From Thozetella sp. PMI_491 (taxonomy: Eukaryota; Ascomycota; Sordariomycetes; Chaetosphaeriales; Chaetosphaeriaceae), in NCBI GenBank assembly GCA_021432635.1, contig MU270027.1:62001-126000 (forward strand): a DNA stretch of 64,000 nt. Reading direction: 5' to 3'. The notes below the pieces were generated by a model that saw only the letters and a list, made by a program, of their open reading frames with translations, made no database searches and was not told the origin of the DNA. Positions 22,521 through 32,565 of the stretch are shown in pieces. The translations under genes and the position numbers were made by a program. Every line of letters starts with the position of its first letter. The stretch's first letter is position 1.

Positions 22521-23613
22521 CGCTCTGCTCTGCACACAATCTCGGCGGAAGCTGGCATATATGGAGAAAGCGAGAGAAGGTTCTGTGGGGACAGTAGGCT
22601 TGGCACTTTGGCCCTATTGAGCATTGAGCAGATCAAGACGCCCGAGGGACGTGAGAATCGCATATAAGTTGGGCATCAGCCCGGATCGCGATCTGATTTT
22701 TTCCCATAGACGAGACTATAGACAAGCGAACCTTCTAGACCCTTCAGGTGCCGTGGATGGGGAGGAATGAAAAAAAAAGAGAGGGCCCACCTGCATATCG
22801 TGCGATGCAGGTCATGCGATTGTCCCCAAGCGGTAGGCCCAGCCACTGACAGCATGCGTGATGCATGGACTAGATCTCGGTCTGGCGATGTGCCGAAGCT
22901 GCCACGGGGCACGTAGGTGAAATGGAGCTGCCTCGATGGCTACGTCGGACCTGCACTCCGGGGATCACGGGCTGCGATAGGCGGGCCGACGCCTGCTAGG
23001 GTTCAGCCTATCGGGCCAAGACGACGTAAAAAAAACTTGGCCAGTTCAGCTCGCGGTGCACAGTGATGACGTAGGAGGGCGGCAGGATATGCAAGCCATG
23101 CTACTGCAGATGGCCAGGACCCTGAGGTCTAGACCCCGCCCCGAAACGCCCGCTTATCATAATGGTGTGAACCCTGACTGCCCGATTTCAGGGTCCTCTG
23201 GAGGGGGGGGGGGCGGAAGGATACGTTGAACGGGGGGGGGGCAGGTGGGGAGGGGGCAAATCTCGGCTTGCATGTCAGGCTGGCAAGTTGGGGTGAACAG
23301 GGTTGAGTGGGACAAGAAAGGGTACGAAGTAGCGTCTGGTGGGCTCACTGGCAAAAACTGACAAAGGCGGCCGAGGGCGAGGCCCCAGGGAAGGGAAGGC
23401 GCCATCCATGCCGTCCTTGCCATCCTGGTGGATGGGGAAGTGGGTGGGGAGGGGGCCGGAGTGCAGCAGCTCCCTACCAACTCATGCTGCTGTCTGCGGC
23501 GACGTGATGAAAGGATGATGAATCCATGACAAGGCACCCTGAGGGACTCTCCTCATCCACTAGTCCTTCGACCCGCTCCTCAAACACAGCACGCCTAGCA
23601 TGGCGTGGGCCGT

Positions 23614-23637
23614 GGTTTGCAGGTTTGCAGGTTTGCA
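23614..23637. repeat. (GGTTTGCA)3 tandem repeat
   Basis: Three perfect 8-bp units in a gene-free region. Confidence 0.85.
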
Positions 23638-23669
23638 GGGTAGGTCATGTCAGTCAAGACAGTCCAGTC

Positions 23670-23696
23670 CAACGGGGGCAACGGGGGACAACGGGG
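23670..23696. repeat. CAACGGGGG tandem repeat, 3 units
   Basis: Two perfect 9-bp units and a third with one extra A before it and one G fewer. Confidence 0.8.
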
Positions 23697-24882
23697 CAGC
23701 CCGCATGCGGTGCCGTCATCCCCAAGCGACGGATTGCCACTGGGTGCAGGAGAGGAAGATCAGAGTCTGAAAGATCCTCTTACAGCCTAGCCTCGCTGTG
23801 GGTTTTGCCCTCTTGCCCCTCCACCGGACCAAAACGAACCCCTCATTCTGGGAGGAAAGGCTCCGGAGCTTTTGCTCAGGGCCCTGGAAGGGTGTGGAGG
23901 GGTCGAGAACGAAGCTACCTGCTTTTCGTGCAAGTCTTGGGCTCCGGATGCACGCAGTGCGCTATCGATTGCGAGCCCTGGCGAGCCCCGGGAGGAAGCA
24001 GGGAAATTTTCTAGTGGAAGACCACGGCTCGCATACTCAACATCGTACTCTTTTTTTTCCCATTCATCCATCTCCCCCCCCCCTCCCCCCCCCTGGTACC
24101 CTACTTGCCTACCCTACCCTCCATTTCGCAACCGACGAACCGGGTGCTTCAACCCGAAGCGCGTGTCTGCTGCAGTCACCTGTCCTTCCCACCCGCAGGA
24201 CGGCGCTGCTGGAAATTGCTGGAAGGGAGGGTTAAGTTGATCTCAAGAAGGAAAGAGTGAACGAAAATCAGGGTCTTGCTACTTTTCGTAGGACGAGCAC
24301 GCCGGCACACCGTTAACGCCTATCCTTGGCACCCATGATATGCAAGATATGCACTGGCTTGCAGGCAAAACCAAGGTAGCCGTCTCTCCAGCGCCTTGAC
24401 ACCATCTATCCGTTCCCCCTCTCCCATCCGGGCCTACCGCTGGCACCTCGACCCCCGACCCATCGTCCACACTTGCCGCTGCTGTTGACGTGGTCGTCGC
24501 CGCCGACGCCGCCGTCTACCGCACGACCCTCAGCACTATCTCGCCCTCCCGCCACGTCTCTCTGACCCTACCTCCCTTCTACTTGCACTCTAAATTCTTG
24601 GCACGAGCACTCGCGAAGCCAGAGGGAAAAAATAAACCCACCCCACCAGCGCCACGACCCGCCACTCGGCCCAGCGCCGGCCTTGACAGCCCGGGTCGTG
24701 CCCTCCACACCGGCTCCCACTTCCTCGCCCACCACTGCCAAGTTTTCGACCACTTATATATGCAAGGTACAGCACTCTGGCCGGAGCTCTGGCCTTTCTA
24801 GACCGGTCCATTTCTGCACCGCAATGATCTTCGCCCTTGACCTGTCCCACCAACCGGCAGCTCCACCGACTCCCCGTTATGG

Positions 24883-26565
24883 ATGATGGACGACTCATCC
24901 GCCAGGTTTATATCTGATGAGACGGATCCCCGTCTGGCTACACTCCTGTGCCGCCGTCAGGAACTGACGCAGGCCCTTGCCGACTCCCCATATGACCTCA
25001 TCCTCTACCTCGAACGAGCCGTCGTCTACACCAACCTAGGCTACCCCGACCTGGCAGCTGGCGATGCCTACCGCGCATTGCTGCTGACTGACGAGGTCCG
25101 TGACGACGGCTTTGAATACCACGAACAAGCCAAAGAAGCACTCATCCAATATACTTCTGGCGCCGTTCCCGAAGTCCTCCAACATGGATCCCTCGTCAAC
25201 GGGACATCGGGCATACCCAATGGCACCGGCCCTCACGGACCCAAGCCGCTTCAGAAGCTCTCAGCTATTGCCATGGTACGGTGCCTGCAAATCCTTTCCC
25301 TGAGCCTACTCCTCTGCGGCTGCCTAAAGAGCGCGCACACGTTCTGCGAGAGAGCGATCGCCGCCGTGCCCAAGAACAAGGAACTCCTGGAGATTAAAGG
25401 CTACATCGAACAGGTCGCCCGGCGCCGCCTCCGGCTCAGCGTGGACGAGCCCATCCACACCAACCATCTCCCCGACCGCGGCGTGGTCCGTCGCGAAGTC
25501 TACCCCTGGAATACTCATGAACCGGACCGCTTCAGCGACGAATCCCTAAACTTCCTAAACCGGGAGCTCGCAGCCATGGCACCAAAGTGCGAGGTGCGGG
25601 TTTCCCAGCTGCCGGTCCTTCTCGAAGGGGAGAGCAGTACGGACGGCTACGATATCATTCCTACCTGTAACCAGCTCGGTCTCTTCGCCAAGGAGGAGAT
25701 TGCTGCGGGCGAGCTGGTGCTGCAAGAATACTCACTACTCACCGCTAACAACCGGCACAAGGAATCCGCCTGCGATGCTTGTGGCACCGAGCTCCCCCCG
25801 CTAGGCGAGAAGACGACAGCTGTGAGCTGCCCGGAGTGCTACGATACCGTCTTCTGCGACGAATTGTGCTTTTCCAAAGCCCAGGAACAATATCACCCTG
25901 CTGTCTGCGAGAAAGATGTGGACTCGATCGCCAAGGACCCCGAGGACGCGGACATAGACCAGTCGCTCTATCTCCTCCTCCTCGCCCGCCTCCTCGCAAT
26001 GGCTTCGCACCAGGACATCCACCCCCTCGAGGTCAAAGAAATCAAGTACATCTGGGGGGATTTTGTCCCGACTCGGTCTAACGAGATAGACCTCTCGGCC
26101 TCCGCCGGCCCGCCTCCCGAATGGACGCTACCCTTTTCCTTCAAATACAACATCGAGACCCCCTTACACATACTCGAAAAGATGGACATCGACATTTATG
26201 CGACACTACCTGAGCACGACCTATGGGTCTTCAACACCGCCTACAGCAAGTTCCGGGGCACCGCGTCCGCGCGAAAAAACCCGCGTGACGGGCGACCGGA
26301 TGTGGCGGCGGTGCATCCGTTCTGGTGCCTGGCGAACCACGATTGCGATCCCAACGTCACTTGGGAGTGGGGGGGTCGCATGGAGCTTTACGCAAGGAAA
26401 GAGCGAGTGGTCGGCCGACGCCCGGGCGGGATCAAGCCCGGAGAGGAGATACTGAACCATTACTGCGACGTGGACCTCCCGGTGCAGCAGAGAAGAGAAT
26501 GGGCCCGAGGCAGCCTCGGCGGCTGGTGCATGTGCAAAAGGTGTCGAGAGGAGGCGGGGATATAG
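24883..26565 (+). CDS. SET + MYND (SMYD-like) protein methyltransferase with helical N-terminus
   Basis: Intronless, 560 aa. Residues about 25-180 are helical and TPR-like (repeated LERAVVYTNLGYPDLAAGDAYRAL-type helices, shown here by LYLERAVVYTNLGYPDLA). The SET domain starts near residue 265 (GLFAKEEIAAGELVL) and is interrupted by a MYND finger with C297-x2-C300, C316-x2-C319, C325-x3-C329, H338-x3-C342, as in SMYD enzymes. The catalytic block is CLANHDCDPNVTW (N485), then KPGEEILNHYCDVDLP and post-SET cysteines CMCKRC. SMYD enzymes methylate lysines on histones or cytosolic proteins using S-adenosylmethionine; the target is unknown. An overlapping out-of-frame ATG at 24879 opens a 12-codon frame just before the real start (24883 or 24886). 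Confidence 0.9.
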   Translation: MMDDSSARFISDETDPRLATLLCRRQELTQALADSPYDLILYLERAVVYTNLGYPDLAAGDAYRALLLTDEVRDDGFEYHEQAKEALIQYTSGAVPEVLQHGSLVNGTSGIPNGTGPHGPKPLQKLSAIAMVRCLQILSLSLLLCGCLKSAHTFCERAIAAVPKNKELLEIKGYIEQVARRRLRLSVDEPIHTNHLPDRGVVRREVYPWNTHEPDRFSDESLNFLNRELAAMAPKCEVRVSQLPVLLEGESSTDGYDIIPTCNQLGLFAKEEIAAGELVLQEYSLLTANNRHKESACDACGTELPPLGEKTTAVSCPECYDTVFCDELCFSKAQEQYHPAVCEKDVDSIAKDPEDADIDQSLYLLLLARLLAMASHQDIHPLEVKEIKYIWGDFVPTRSNEIDLSASAGPPPEWTLPFSFKYNIETPLHILEKMDIDIYATLPEHDLWVFNTAYSKFRGTASARKNPRDGRPDVAAVHPFWCLANHDCDPNVTWEWGGRMELYARKERVVGRRPGGIKPGEEILNHYCDVDLPVQQRREWARGSLGGWCMCKRCREEAGI

Positions 26566-26734
26566 GAAACAATCCGGAGAATGACGGCAGTTGACCGAAA
26601 CCACGGCCTTGGAGTACTGAATTAATGCATGATACACCCAGTCTGTTTCATACCGTATACCTAAATATTATCTATTCGACCACTCTTGACAAATTTCACT
26701 CCCCAAGCTTGACTTTTATCGCAACAGAGCCTCC

Positions 26735-26741
26735 TATTTAA
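26735..26741 (+). promoter_or_regulatory. TATA-like box TATTTAA
   Basis: Lies 69 bp upstream of the ATG at 26804 with an A/C-rich leader between, an arrangement usual for strongly expressed short fungal genes. Confidence 0.3.
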
Positions 26742-26803
26742 GAGGTAGCCGTTCCCATCTCCCAGCGAGACGCCAACAAAACACACATTCATTGACTACT
26801 TAC

Positions 26804-26938
26804 ATGGACCACATCGGAGAACACGAGATGTTTTTGCACTCATTACCCCTGGACAGGTCCCTTTTGTTTTTCTTCTTCATTTATCAACCTTTGTCTACGA
26901 ACTTGTCCCTCATAGACCCGTCGCTGCGGCATTTTTGA
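26804..26938 (+). CDS. possible small ORF (44 aa)
   Basis: A 44-codon frame begins at TTACATGGACC behind a TATA-like box and an A/C-rich leader. The product is acidic at the start (MDHIGEHEMF) and hydrophobic in the middle (LLFFFFIYQ). No family is recognised, and it may be the first part of a spliced gene or chance. Confidence 0.2.
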   Translation: MDHIGEHEMFLHSLPLDRSLLFFFFIYQPLSTNLSLIDPSLRHF

Positions 26939-28034
26939 GGTCGTAAACTTAGATTGACGAAATCCGACTGATGAATACTACACTGAGCATCCATCATTCA
27001 AGCTACCAAACATCCTAGGCATTGCCAAAAAGAACTAGCCAATCAAAGGTACTGGGTGTATTAATTCGCCTCTTTATCAAGTATTCTTGTACGGGATTAA
27101 TGAATTTATCGAAGGAGGGGTTGAATGTCAAGGATTGCGTTTACGGTGATGGGTTACGTGACACGATCTTGGTGACTGGTCCGAGGAACAGAGAAGAGGG
27201 CTACCCCGGTGAGTTGGACAGGGTTTGTATGAGAAGCCATAGAGACAGGATCACAAGTAGCTACTCAATTGAATTTGACTATATAATAGGTGTATCTGGG
27301 TCCTAAATATCAGCTAAGTTGGTAATTACCAGGGAAAGATTCAATGCTACTGCAGAAAAGTGTTAGCAAGTTTTGTCTTTGTCCACGTGTTCCTCAACGC
27401 TTTCGTTATGACAAAGTAATTTTTCCCGCTCTTTTTCGATTCTCTACTTGCATACTGAAGCTTTGGCATATTTGCCAAATCTATTCTCTACCACTAAAGG
27501 CCGTGTACATATTTTTATTGAGGGGATAATCCCGATCATGATTGATCCTGCAGATTGGACCGAATGGGAACAAGAGCCAGAAGCTTGCGGACCCGTCACA
27601 GGCTGGCTGCTGCCACCTATAACAAGTAGCATTTGGGCCGCCGTTCCCCCCAAACAGTCAAGCAACCCATTGCTCGATATGGCTTATCGCGCCCAAATAG
27701 TCCGCTAGCACCTTCAGACTTTGTGGAACAACTTCTGTCTCTAGTCTAAAGAGCGTCAGGAGCCATGGGGGACATGACGTGGTCAGGTTGGCTAGGCGGA
27801 GCCTTCTGAGAACCGGATTGGGACGATGAAGTACACGGTCGAGACCGGTACATGGACGAACATGAATCCTGTCTTCCACATTAACGCGACAAACGCAAAG
27901 CGGTACGTGAGTGTCGCGGCCAGTTTGATCGATATCTTTAGCGTCCCGCAAATAGGATATGGAGAAGCTCTCGAAAGGTTGGGTGCGTAGCTCTGTCTGG
28001 CGGAAACGGTCGGGGGACAAGACAAACTTGGTGC

Positions 28035-28514
28035 CTACAGTTGCCCCTCTTCTTTGACGAGAACTGGCTTGATCGAGACATTGGCTTCAGAGCTAGTAAA
28101 CGGTCCTTTTGGCTCTCTGGCGGCCTGCAGGCTCTCAGTAGCTTGGTCAATTACTTTTCTTGTAGCCTGTGATAGTAAATATGGAGACGATAGCTGCTTA
28201 ATTTTCACGCTAACAAACACACTGTATTCTCTTGTATGCGCTGGAATAAAATAGTTCGGGAAGTATGTGGTGAACAAGTCTGAAATAGAGATCCACGGAT
28301 CGAGGTTGATATCATGCTGCGAACTATCTCTGGCCGCTTACATTCGATACTTCTTTGGAAATCCTCGCATGGATGAAATGCCCTTGTCGAAGATGTAGGC
28401 CTTCGACCTTCTATGCTCTACATCGAGAACGGCTAAAGCTAAACCGTCTATAACACGGAGCTAGTCTAGTATTTTCGAGCTCATCCAGCCTGGTGAGGAT
28501 ATAATACAACCCAT
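28035..28514 (-). pseudogene. possible decayed reading frame behind MFS gene
   Basis: One minus-strand frame runs for 160 codons from an ATG at 28514, two bases after the end of the MFS stop codon, to a stop at 28035-28037. It is broken by two in-frame stops, TAG at 28461-28463 and TAA at 28338-28340. Both could come from CAG and CAA by a single C-to-T change in a CpA context, the change made by repeat-induced point mutation. The segments between look protein-like (for example AYIFDKGISSMRGF and DLFTTYFPNYFIPAHTREYS) but match no family I know. It might equally be 3' UTR of the MFS gene with a chance open frame. Confidence 0.25.
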
Positions 28515-28515
28515 T

Positions 28516-30347
28516 TTACCTCGCAATCTTCTTCTCCCGTAACCAAATGGACGAAAGAAGACACAGAGCCATGAATATTCCTGCGCAGGCAAACACACCG
28601 ACGATGCCTACCTCGTAGCAGCGCCGGACAATGGCAGCCACGCTGGGCTCTAGCTCGTTAATGTAATCAAGGCTTTGCCGCACTCTCTCTTCGATCCTGG
28701 CAGCTTCATTACCATCCTCTAGACGTACGGCGAGTTGTGTACGCAGGATCTGCTGCATCACCGCCGAGCCTACAGCAACACCTACTGCGGATCCAAGGGA
28801 CCGGAAGAGATAGGATACAGCAACAGCGACCGCCATGTCTTCGTGGGCGGCATTGCTGATGATGGCCATGAGCGTTGTAGTAATAGCACTTCCAACGCCG
28901 AGGGCGGCAACGGACATCCCCACGGCAGAGAGCCAGGGCATCCGCGGAACACTAGCGATCGTGCCGACCGAGATCTCGAGTGGAATTAAGCTGAGGACTA
29001 GCAGCACGAGAGATGCGATAGTAAGCACGTAGTATCGACCAGTGGCTCGCATCACAAAGCCGGCGCTGACAGAGGCTGTCACGCCCATGACGGAGCCCGG
29101 GATGAGAAAAACACCGGCGCGTACAGCGCTGAAGCCATCGACGGCTTGATAGAGCAACGGAAGGAAGAACAAGACTTGCATCTGGCCTCCCATCATCATG
29201 AAGTTGGAGATGTACGCAGGTGCAAGACCCCTAGCGAAGACGATCCGGCCTGGAGCAAAGGGGTGCGTGGCGACGCGGGCTTCGACCCACACGAAGAGGG
29301 CAAACAATGCAGGGGCGACAGCAAGGGGAACGATGGTCGCCTTGGTCGCCCATCCGGCATTGCTGCCGTTGTCAAGCCCAAAGAGCAAGCACAGCACAGC
29401 TGCGACGAGAACCCCGGCGCCGAGGAAGTCGACTCGGCCGAGCTTCTCCCGCCAGTGTGTGGAGTCCCCGGAGGGAAGGTGTAAGGCGAAGTAGACGGCG
29501 ATAAACGCCAGCACGCAGAACGGGACCTGGCCTAGAAAGGACCACCGCCAGCCAACGCTGTCGGCCAGCAGACCGCCCAGCGGCGCGCCGGTCGAGGTGC
29601 CGAGGGCGAAGATGATGTTGATAAAGCCCTGCCACACACCACGGTCACGCATCGGGACAATGTCGGTCAGCAAGATGGACACGAGGGCGTTCATGCCGCC
29701 GCCTCCTATGCCCCCGATAGCGCGAGCGATGATCAGGAAGGACATGTTGGGCGCGAGGCCGCAGCCCAGCGTCCCGATGGTGAAGACGACATAGGAGAAC
29801 AGCAGACAAGCCTTGCGGCCGAAGATGTCGCTCAGTTTGCCGTATAGCGGCTGGAATGAGGTCAGGGTTAGGAAGTACGCCGTGGCGATCCAGCTGGTGC
29901 TATTAAGGGCATCTAGCTCGCTGCCGATTTTGGCGTAGGTGGCCACGGCCAGAAGCTGATCCAGAGCGCAGAGGAAGACCTAAAGGGTCCAGGCTTAGTC
30001 ACCACGGTTGAAGCCCGATTACACATAGAAAGGGGGAAGTAAGGGGAGGTCCAATGTAAACAAAAGACTTTGCTTACACCAATGCCGACTGCAGGGATCA
30101 GGATGGGCAGCTGTTTGGCCACCTCCGGCAGGCCTTGCCTGGAGACCGCAGCGGCGTCTTGCGGCGACCCCGCCTCCGCATCGCCGCCGGATCCGGCACC
30201 GTTTTCGCGAACGGCAGGAGACGCGGCCGGTTTGTTGCGGAAGGTGCCATTGCCATTCGCCGGCGAGGGACCTGACTCCGCGGCTCTGAGGAGCGCAGTG
30301 GTCTCTGATGCCGACGCGGGGTCAACGACAGCGTCCTCCTCGGACAT
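28516..30347 (-). CDS. MFS transporter, 14-span (DHA2 / Vba-Fnx1-like), 2 exons
   Basis: Proton-driven major-facilitator transporter of 577 aa. Exons are 30347-30078 and 29979-28516; the intron of 98 nt falls in the first membrane span, giving LPILIPAVGIG|VFLCALDQLLAVATY. The N-terminal 78 residues are hydrophilic and Ala/Ser-rich. Marks of the family are GKLSDIFGRKACLL (motif A), RAIGGIGGGGMNALVSILLTD-type span 4 (seen as IGGIGGGGMNALVSI), and motif C GTSTGAPLGGLLAD. Related proteins export drugs or move basic amino acids into the vacuole (yeast Vba, fission yeast Fnx1); which applies cannot be told. The C-terminus ends in SIWLREKKIAR after the last span. The start is the first ATG in frame with the conserved part having a reasonable context. 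Confidence 0.92.
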
Positions 30348-31353
30348 AATCGGTGCCAACTTCTGAGAGGACAGCTTTAAGGGGGGCAGGGGGCGTGCCG
30401 AGACGCCGAGACAAGGCAAGAGTCTATGTTTATAAGACTCCCACAGTTGCCAGGATTGCTGAAGCGAATTGGAGGAGACACACAAGGAAAGCGAGCAATC
30501 CCAGAAAGATCCCGGGGAGTAGAGTGGAGAGGAGGAGGCGGTTGCGGGCTACAGGCAAGATCAATTGCTAAGCAGAAGTTGCTCTGATTCCATGTCGCAA
30601 TAGTTCGGACCCCACCAGACGACAAGGTGCCTCCGAGAACCCCCCACTTGGAGGTGATCGGAGAGGTTGGCCGCCCGCCGCTGTCGGCTCTCGGGTGCCG
30701 ACCCAGCGCTACTCCGTAGATAAGTGAGGGCGTTATCGCGGCCACGCTTCCTAGCTATCTGATTCGAAGTTATATCCTAGTGATAGGCGCACTGCAAGTC
30801 GCGCTCCTCCAATGCATGTGGCCATGCGTTGAGGACAGGGCAATCCCTAGTCTTGCTAGCCGAATGGGGTGTCGTGTGAGCTTTGGCATGCATGTCTTTG
30901 GCTTAGCAATAGTCCAGCGCAACTCACAAAAGGAACAAAGGAAATCATCACTCACCTACCTCTCACTTTGCCGGTTGCTTCTTCGACAACAAGTACAACT
31001 CAACTGTATGGTGCCCATCTTTATCATCTCCAGCTGCAACCAGTTTAAGACAATTGGCCATATGGCCAGAGACTGGAGCACACTAGCGGGAGGAATGCTA
31101 CGCTTCTGAGAAAGAAAGGTGAGGAGGGTGTCATCATGCAGGCCCGGGCATCACAAGGTAGCTTTCGGGCTTGCTTCTAGCCTGACACCCTAGCTAGGGC
31201 GGTGTTGGGTCTCCTACCCTCAACCAACTCAGACCTCCCTTGTTTGGATGCGTTTGTTGGATGTTGTCGTGCAGAATGATTTAAAACCGCGACTGCCCCG
31301 AGGTCCTGGCAACATGGGACCGCCGCGGGCAAAAGACCCGCCTGAAGGAAGAC
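30348..31353. other. divergent interval between MFS gene and GH76 gene
   Basis: About 1 kb containing both promoters. No gene seen. Confidence 0.5.
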
Positions 31354-32565
31354 ATGAGGTGTGCCGTCGTCCCAGCCGTGAGTATCGTCGCTATCCTTGC
31401 GGCGCTGCTGCCCGGCCGTCTTGTCGCTGCCTCCGACTACCCATATGTCCGCCCGGGCCCCCGCTCCCCAGCCTTGCGTCGGCCAGGTGTCTCCCCCCGT
31501 GACACTGCGGAGGATGCCATAATCGGCATCAACGTGACAGAAATCGCCAGATCTGCCATCAATGCCATGAACAAGTTCTACAACTACACCGACGGCCGGT
31601 GGTCCTACTCCGAAGCCTGGTGGCTGAGCGGCAACGCATTGCAGGTCAGCCTCGACTATCGGTACAAGACAGGGCAGTGGGAGAACATCTCGTATGTCGA
31701 GCGTACCTTCGAGCGACAGCGGCGCACGCTGCCGTGGTGGCCCGATGGCGAGGGAGATTTCCGTGCCGACAGTACCGACGACACGGGGTGGTGGGCGCTG
31801 GCCATGTTGCGTTTTTACGACGTCACGCATGACGAAAAGTACCTGAACGTGGCTAAGGAGGACGAGGCTTACATCTACAATTACTGGAGTGACAAGTGCA
31901 ATGGAGGGGTCATCTGGGATATCATCACCGAGTCTTACAAGAACGCTATCAGCAATGAGTTATACATGGCCCTCGCCATCGGGTTGCACAACCGCGCCCC
32001 GGGGGACGGACAGTACCTCGCCAAAGCGAAGGCAGCATGGAACTGGTTCGAAGCTTCGGGCATGATCAACAAGCAGGGCCTCATCAACGACGGGTTGGCC
32101 GAGGTTAAGAATAGCACGAACGGCACCACCTGTAAAAACAATGGCGACACAGTGTGGACGTACAACCAAGGGGTGGTGCTAGGCGCGCTTGTTGGGCTGT
32201 ACCGGGCGACCGGTGATATGCGCTACCTGGACAAGGCCAGGGCCATCGCCAACGCGGTCGTTGAGAGTAAAGCACTCTCACCTGGTGGCATCTTGACGGA
32301 GTCTTGCGAGGCGAACTCGAGCTGCGATGGCAACCAGGACATGTTCAAGGGCATCTTCTGCCGCAACTTGGACGAGTTGAACGCCGCGCTCGAAGATGAC
32401 CCGTACCGTATATACCTGATCAAGAACGCGCTGACTATGTGGAACAATGCTCGGAATGCGTCGGACTTCTATGATGCGGGGTGGGCGCAGCAGTTCAACA
32501 GCTCATCTCTGGCCAAGCAGGCCTCAGCGGCGAGCTTGTTGGTAGCGCTGATCCGACCAAGCTGA
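31354..32565 (+). CDS. secreted glycoside hydrolase family 76 (alpha-1,6-mannanase)
   Basis: Intronless, 403 aa. Residues 1-26 form a signal peptide (VVPAVSIVAILAALLPG core, cleavage near VAAS). The rest is an (alpha/alpha)6-barrel GH76 protein: WSYSEAWWLSGNALQ, the paired catalytic aspartates in STDDTGWWALA (D142, D143), GGVIWD, KNAISNELYMALA, VWTYNQGVVLGALVGLY, and conserved cysteines near SCEANSSCDG. GH76 enzymes cut alpha-1,6-linked mannan; the fungal Dcw1/Dfg5 branch helps attach GPI proteins to the cell wall. Several N-x-S/T sites are present. The protein stops about 40 residues after the last domain motif and has no long hydrophobic GPI-anchor tail, so it is predicted to be released or periplasmic. 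Confidence 0.92.
   Translation: MRCAVVPAVSIVAILAALLPGRLVAASDYPYVRPGPRSPALRRPGVSPRDTAEDAIIGINVTEIARSAINAMNKFYNYTDGRWSYSEAWWLSGNALQVSLDYRYKTGQWENISYVERTFERQRRTLPWWPDGEGDFRADSTDDTGWWALAMLRFYDVTHDEKYLNVAKEDEAYIYNYWSDKCNGGVIWDIITESYKNAISNELYMALAIGLHNRAPGDGQYLAKAKAAWNWFEASGMINKQGLINDGLAEVKNSTNGTTCKNNGDTVWTYNQGVVLGALVGLYRATGDMRYLDKARAIANAVVESKALSPGGILTESCEANSSCDGNQDMFKGIFCRNLDELNAALEDDPYRIYLIKNALTMWNNARNASDFYDAGWAQQFNSSSLAKQASAASLLVALIRPS

Larger units (their letters stand above)
22521..24882. other. gene-free interval between pho13 and SET-domain gene
   Basis: No conserved gene. Contains poly-G runs near 23205-23245, short tandem repeats at 23614-23696, and poly-C runs at about 24072-24096. The last few hundred bases are C/T-rich and probably form the promoter and 5' UTR of the SET gene. 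Confidence 0.5.
26566..28034. other. AT-richer interval after the SET gene
   Basis: By eye AT-richer than the rest of the window, notably 26640-27530. It may hold a short gene at 26804 (listed separately). On the minus strand a 78-codon hydrophobic frame ends at 27792 and could be a final exon of the decayed frame next door (joined through a 42-nt GT-AG intron), but there is no support beyond the frame. No transposon terminal repeats were found. Confidence 0.4.

Noticed and set aside
28516-32565. MFS transporter plus GH76 as a biosynthetic gene cluster
   Set aside because: No backbone synthase, tailoring enzyme or pathway regulator lies next to them.
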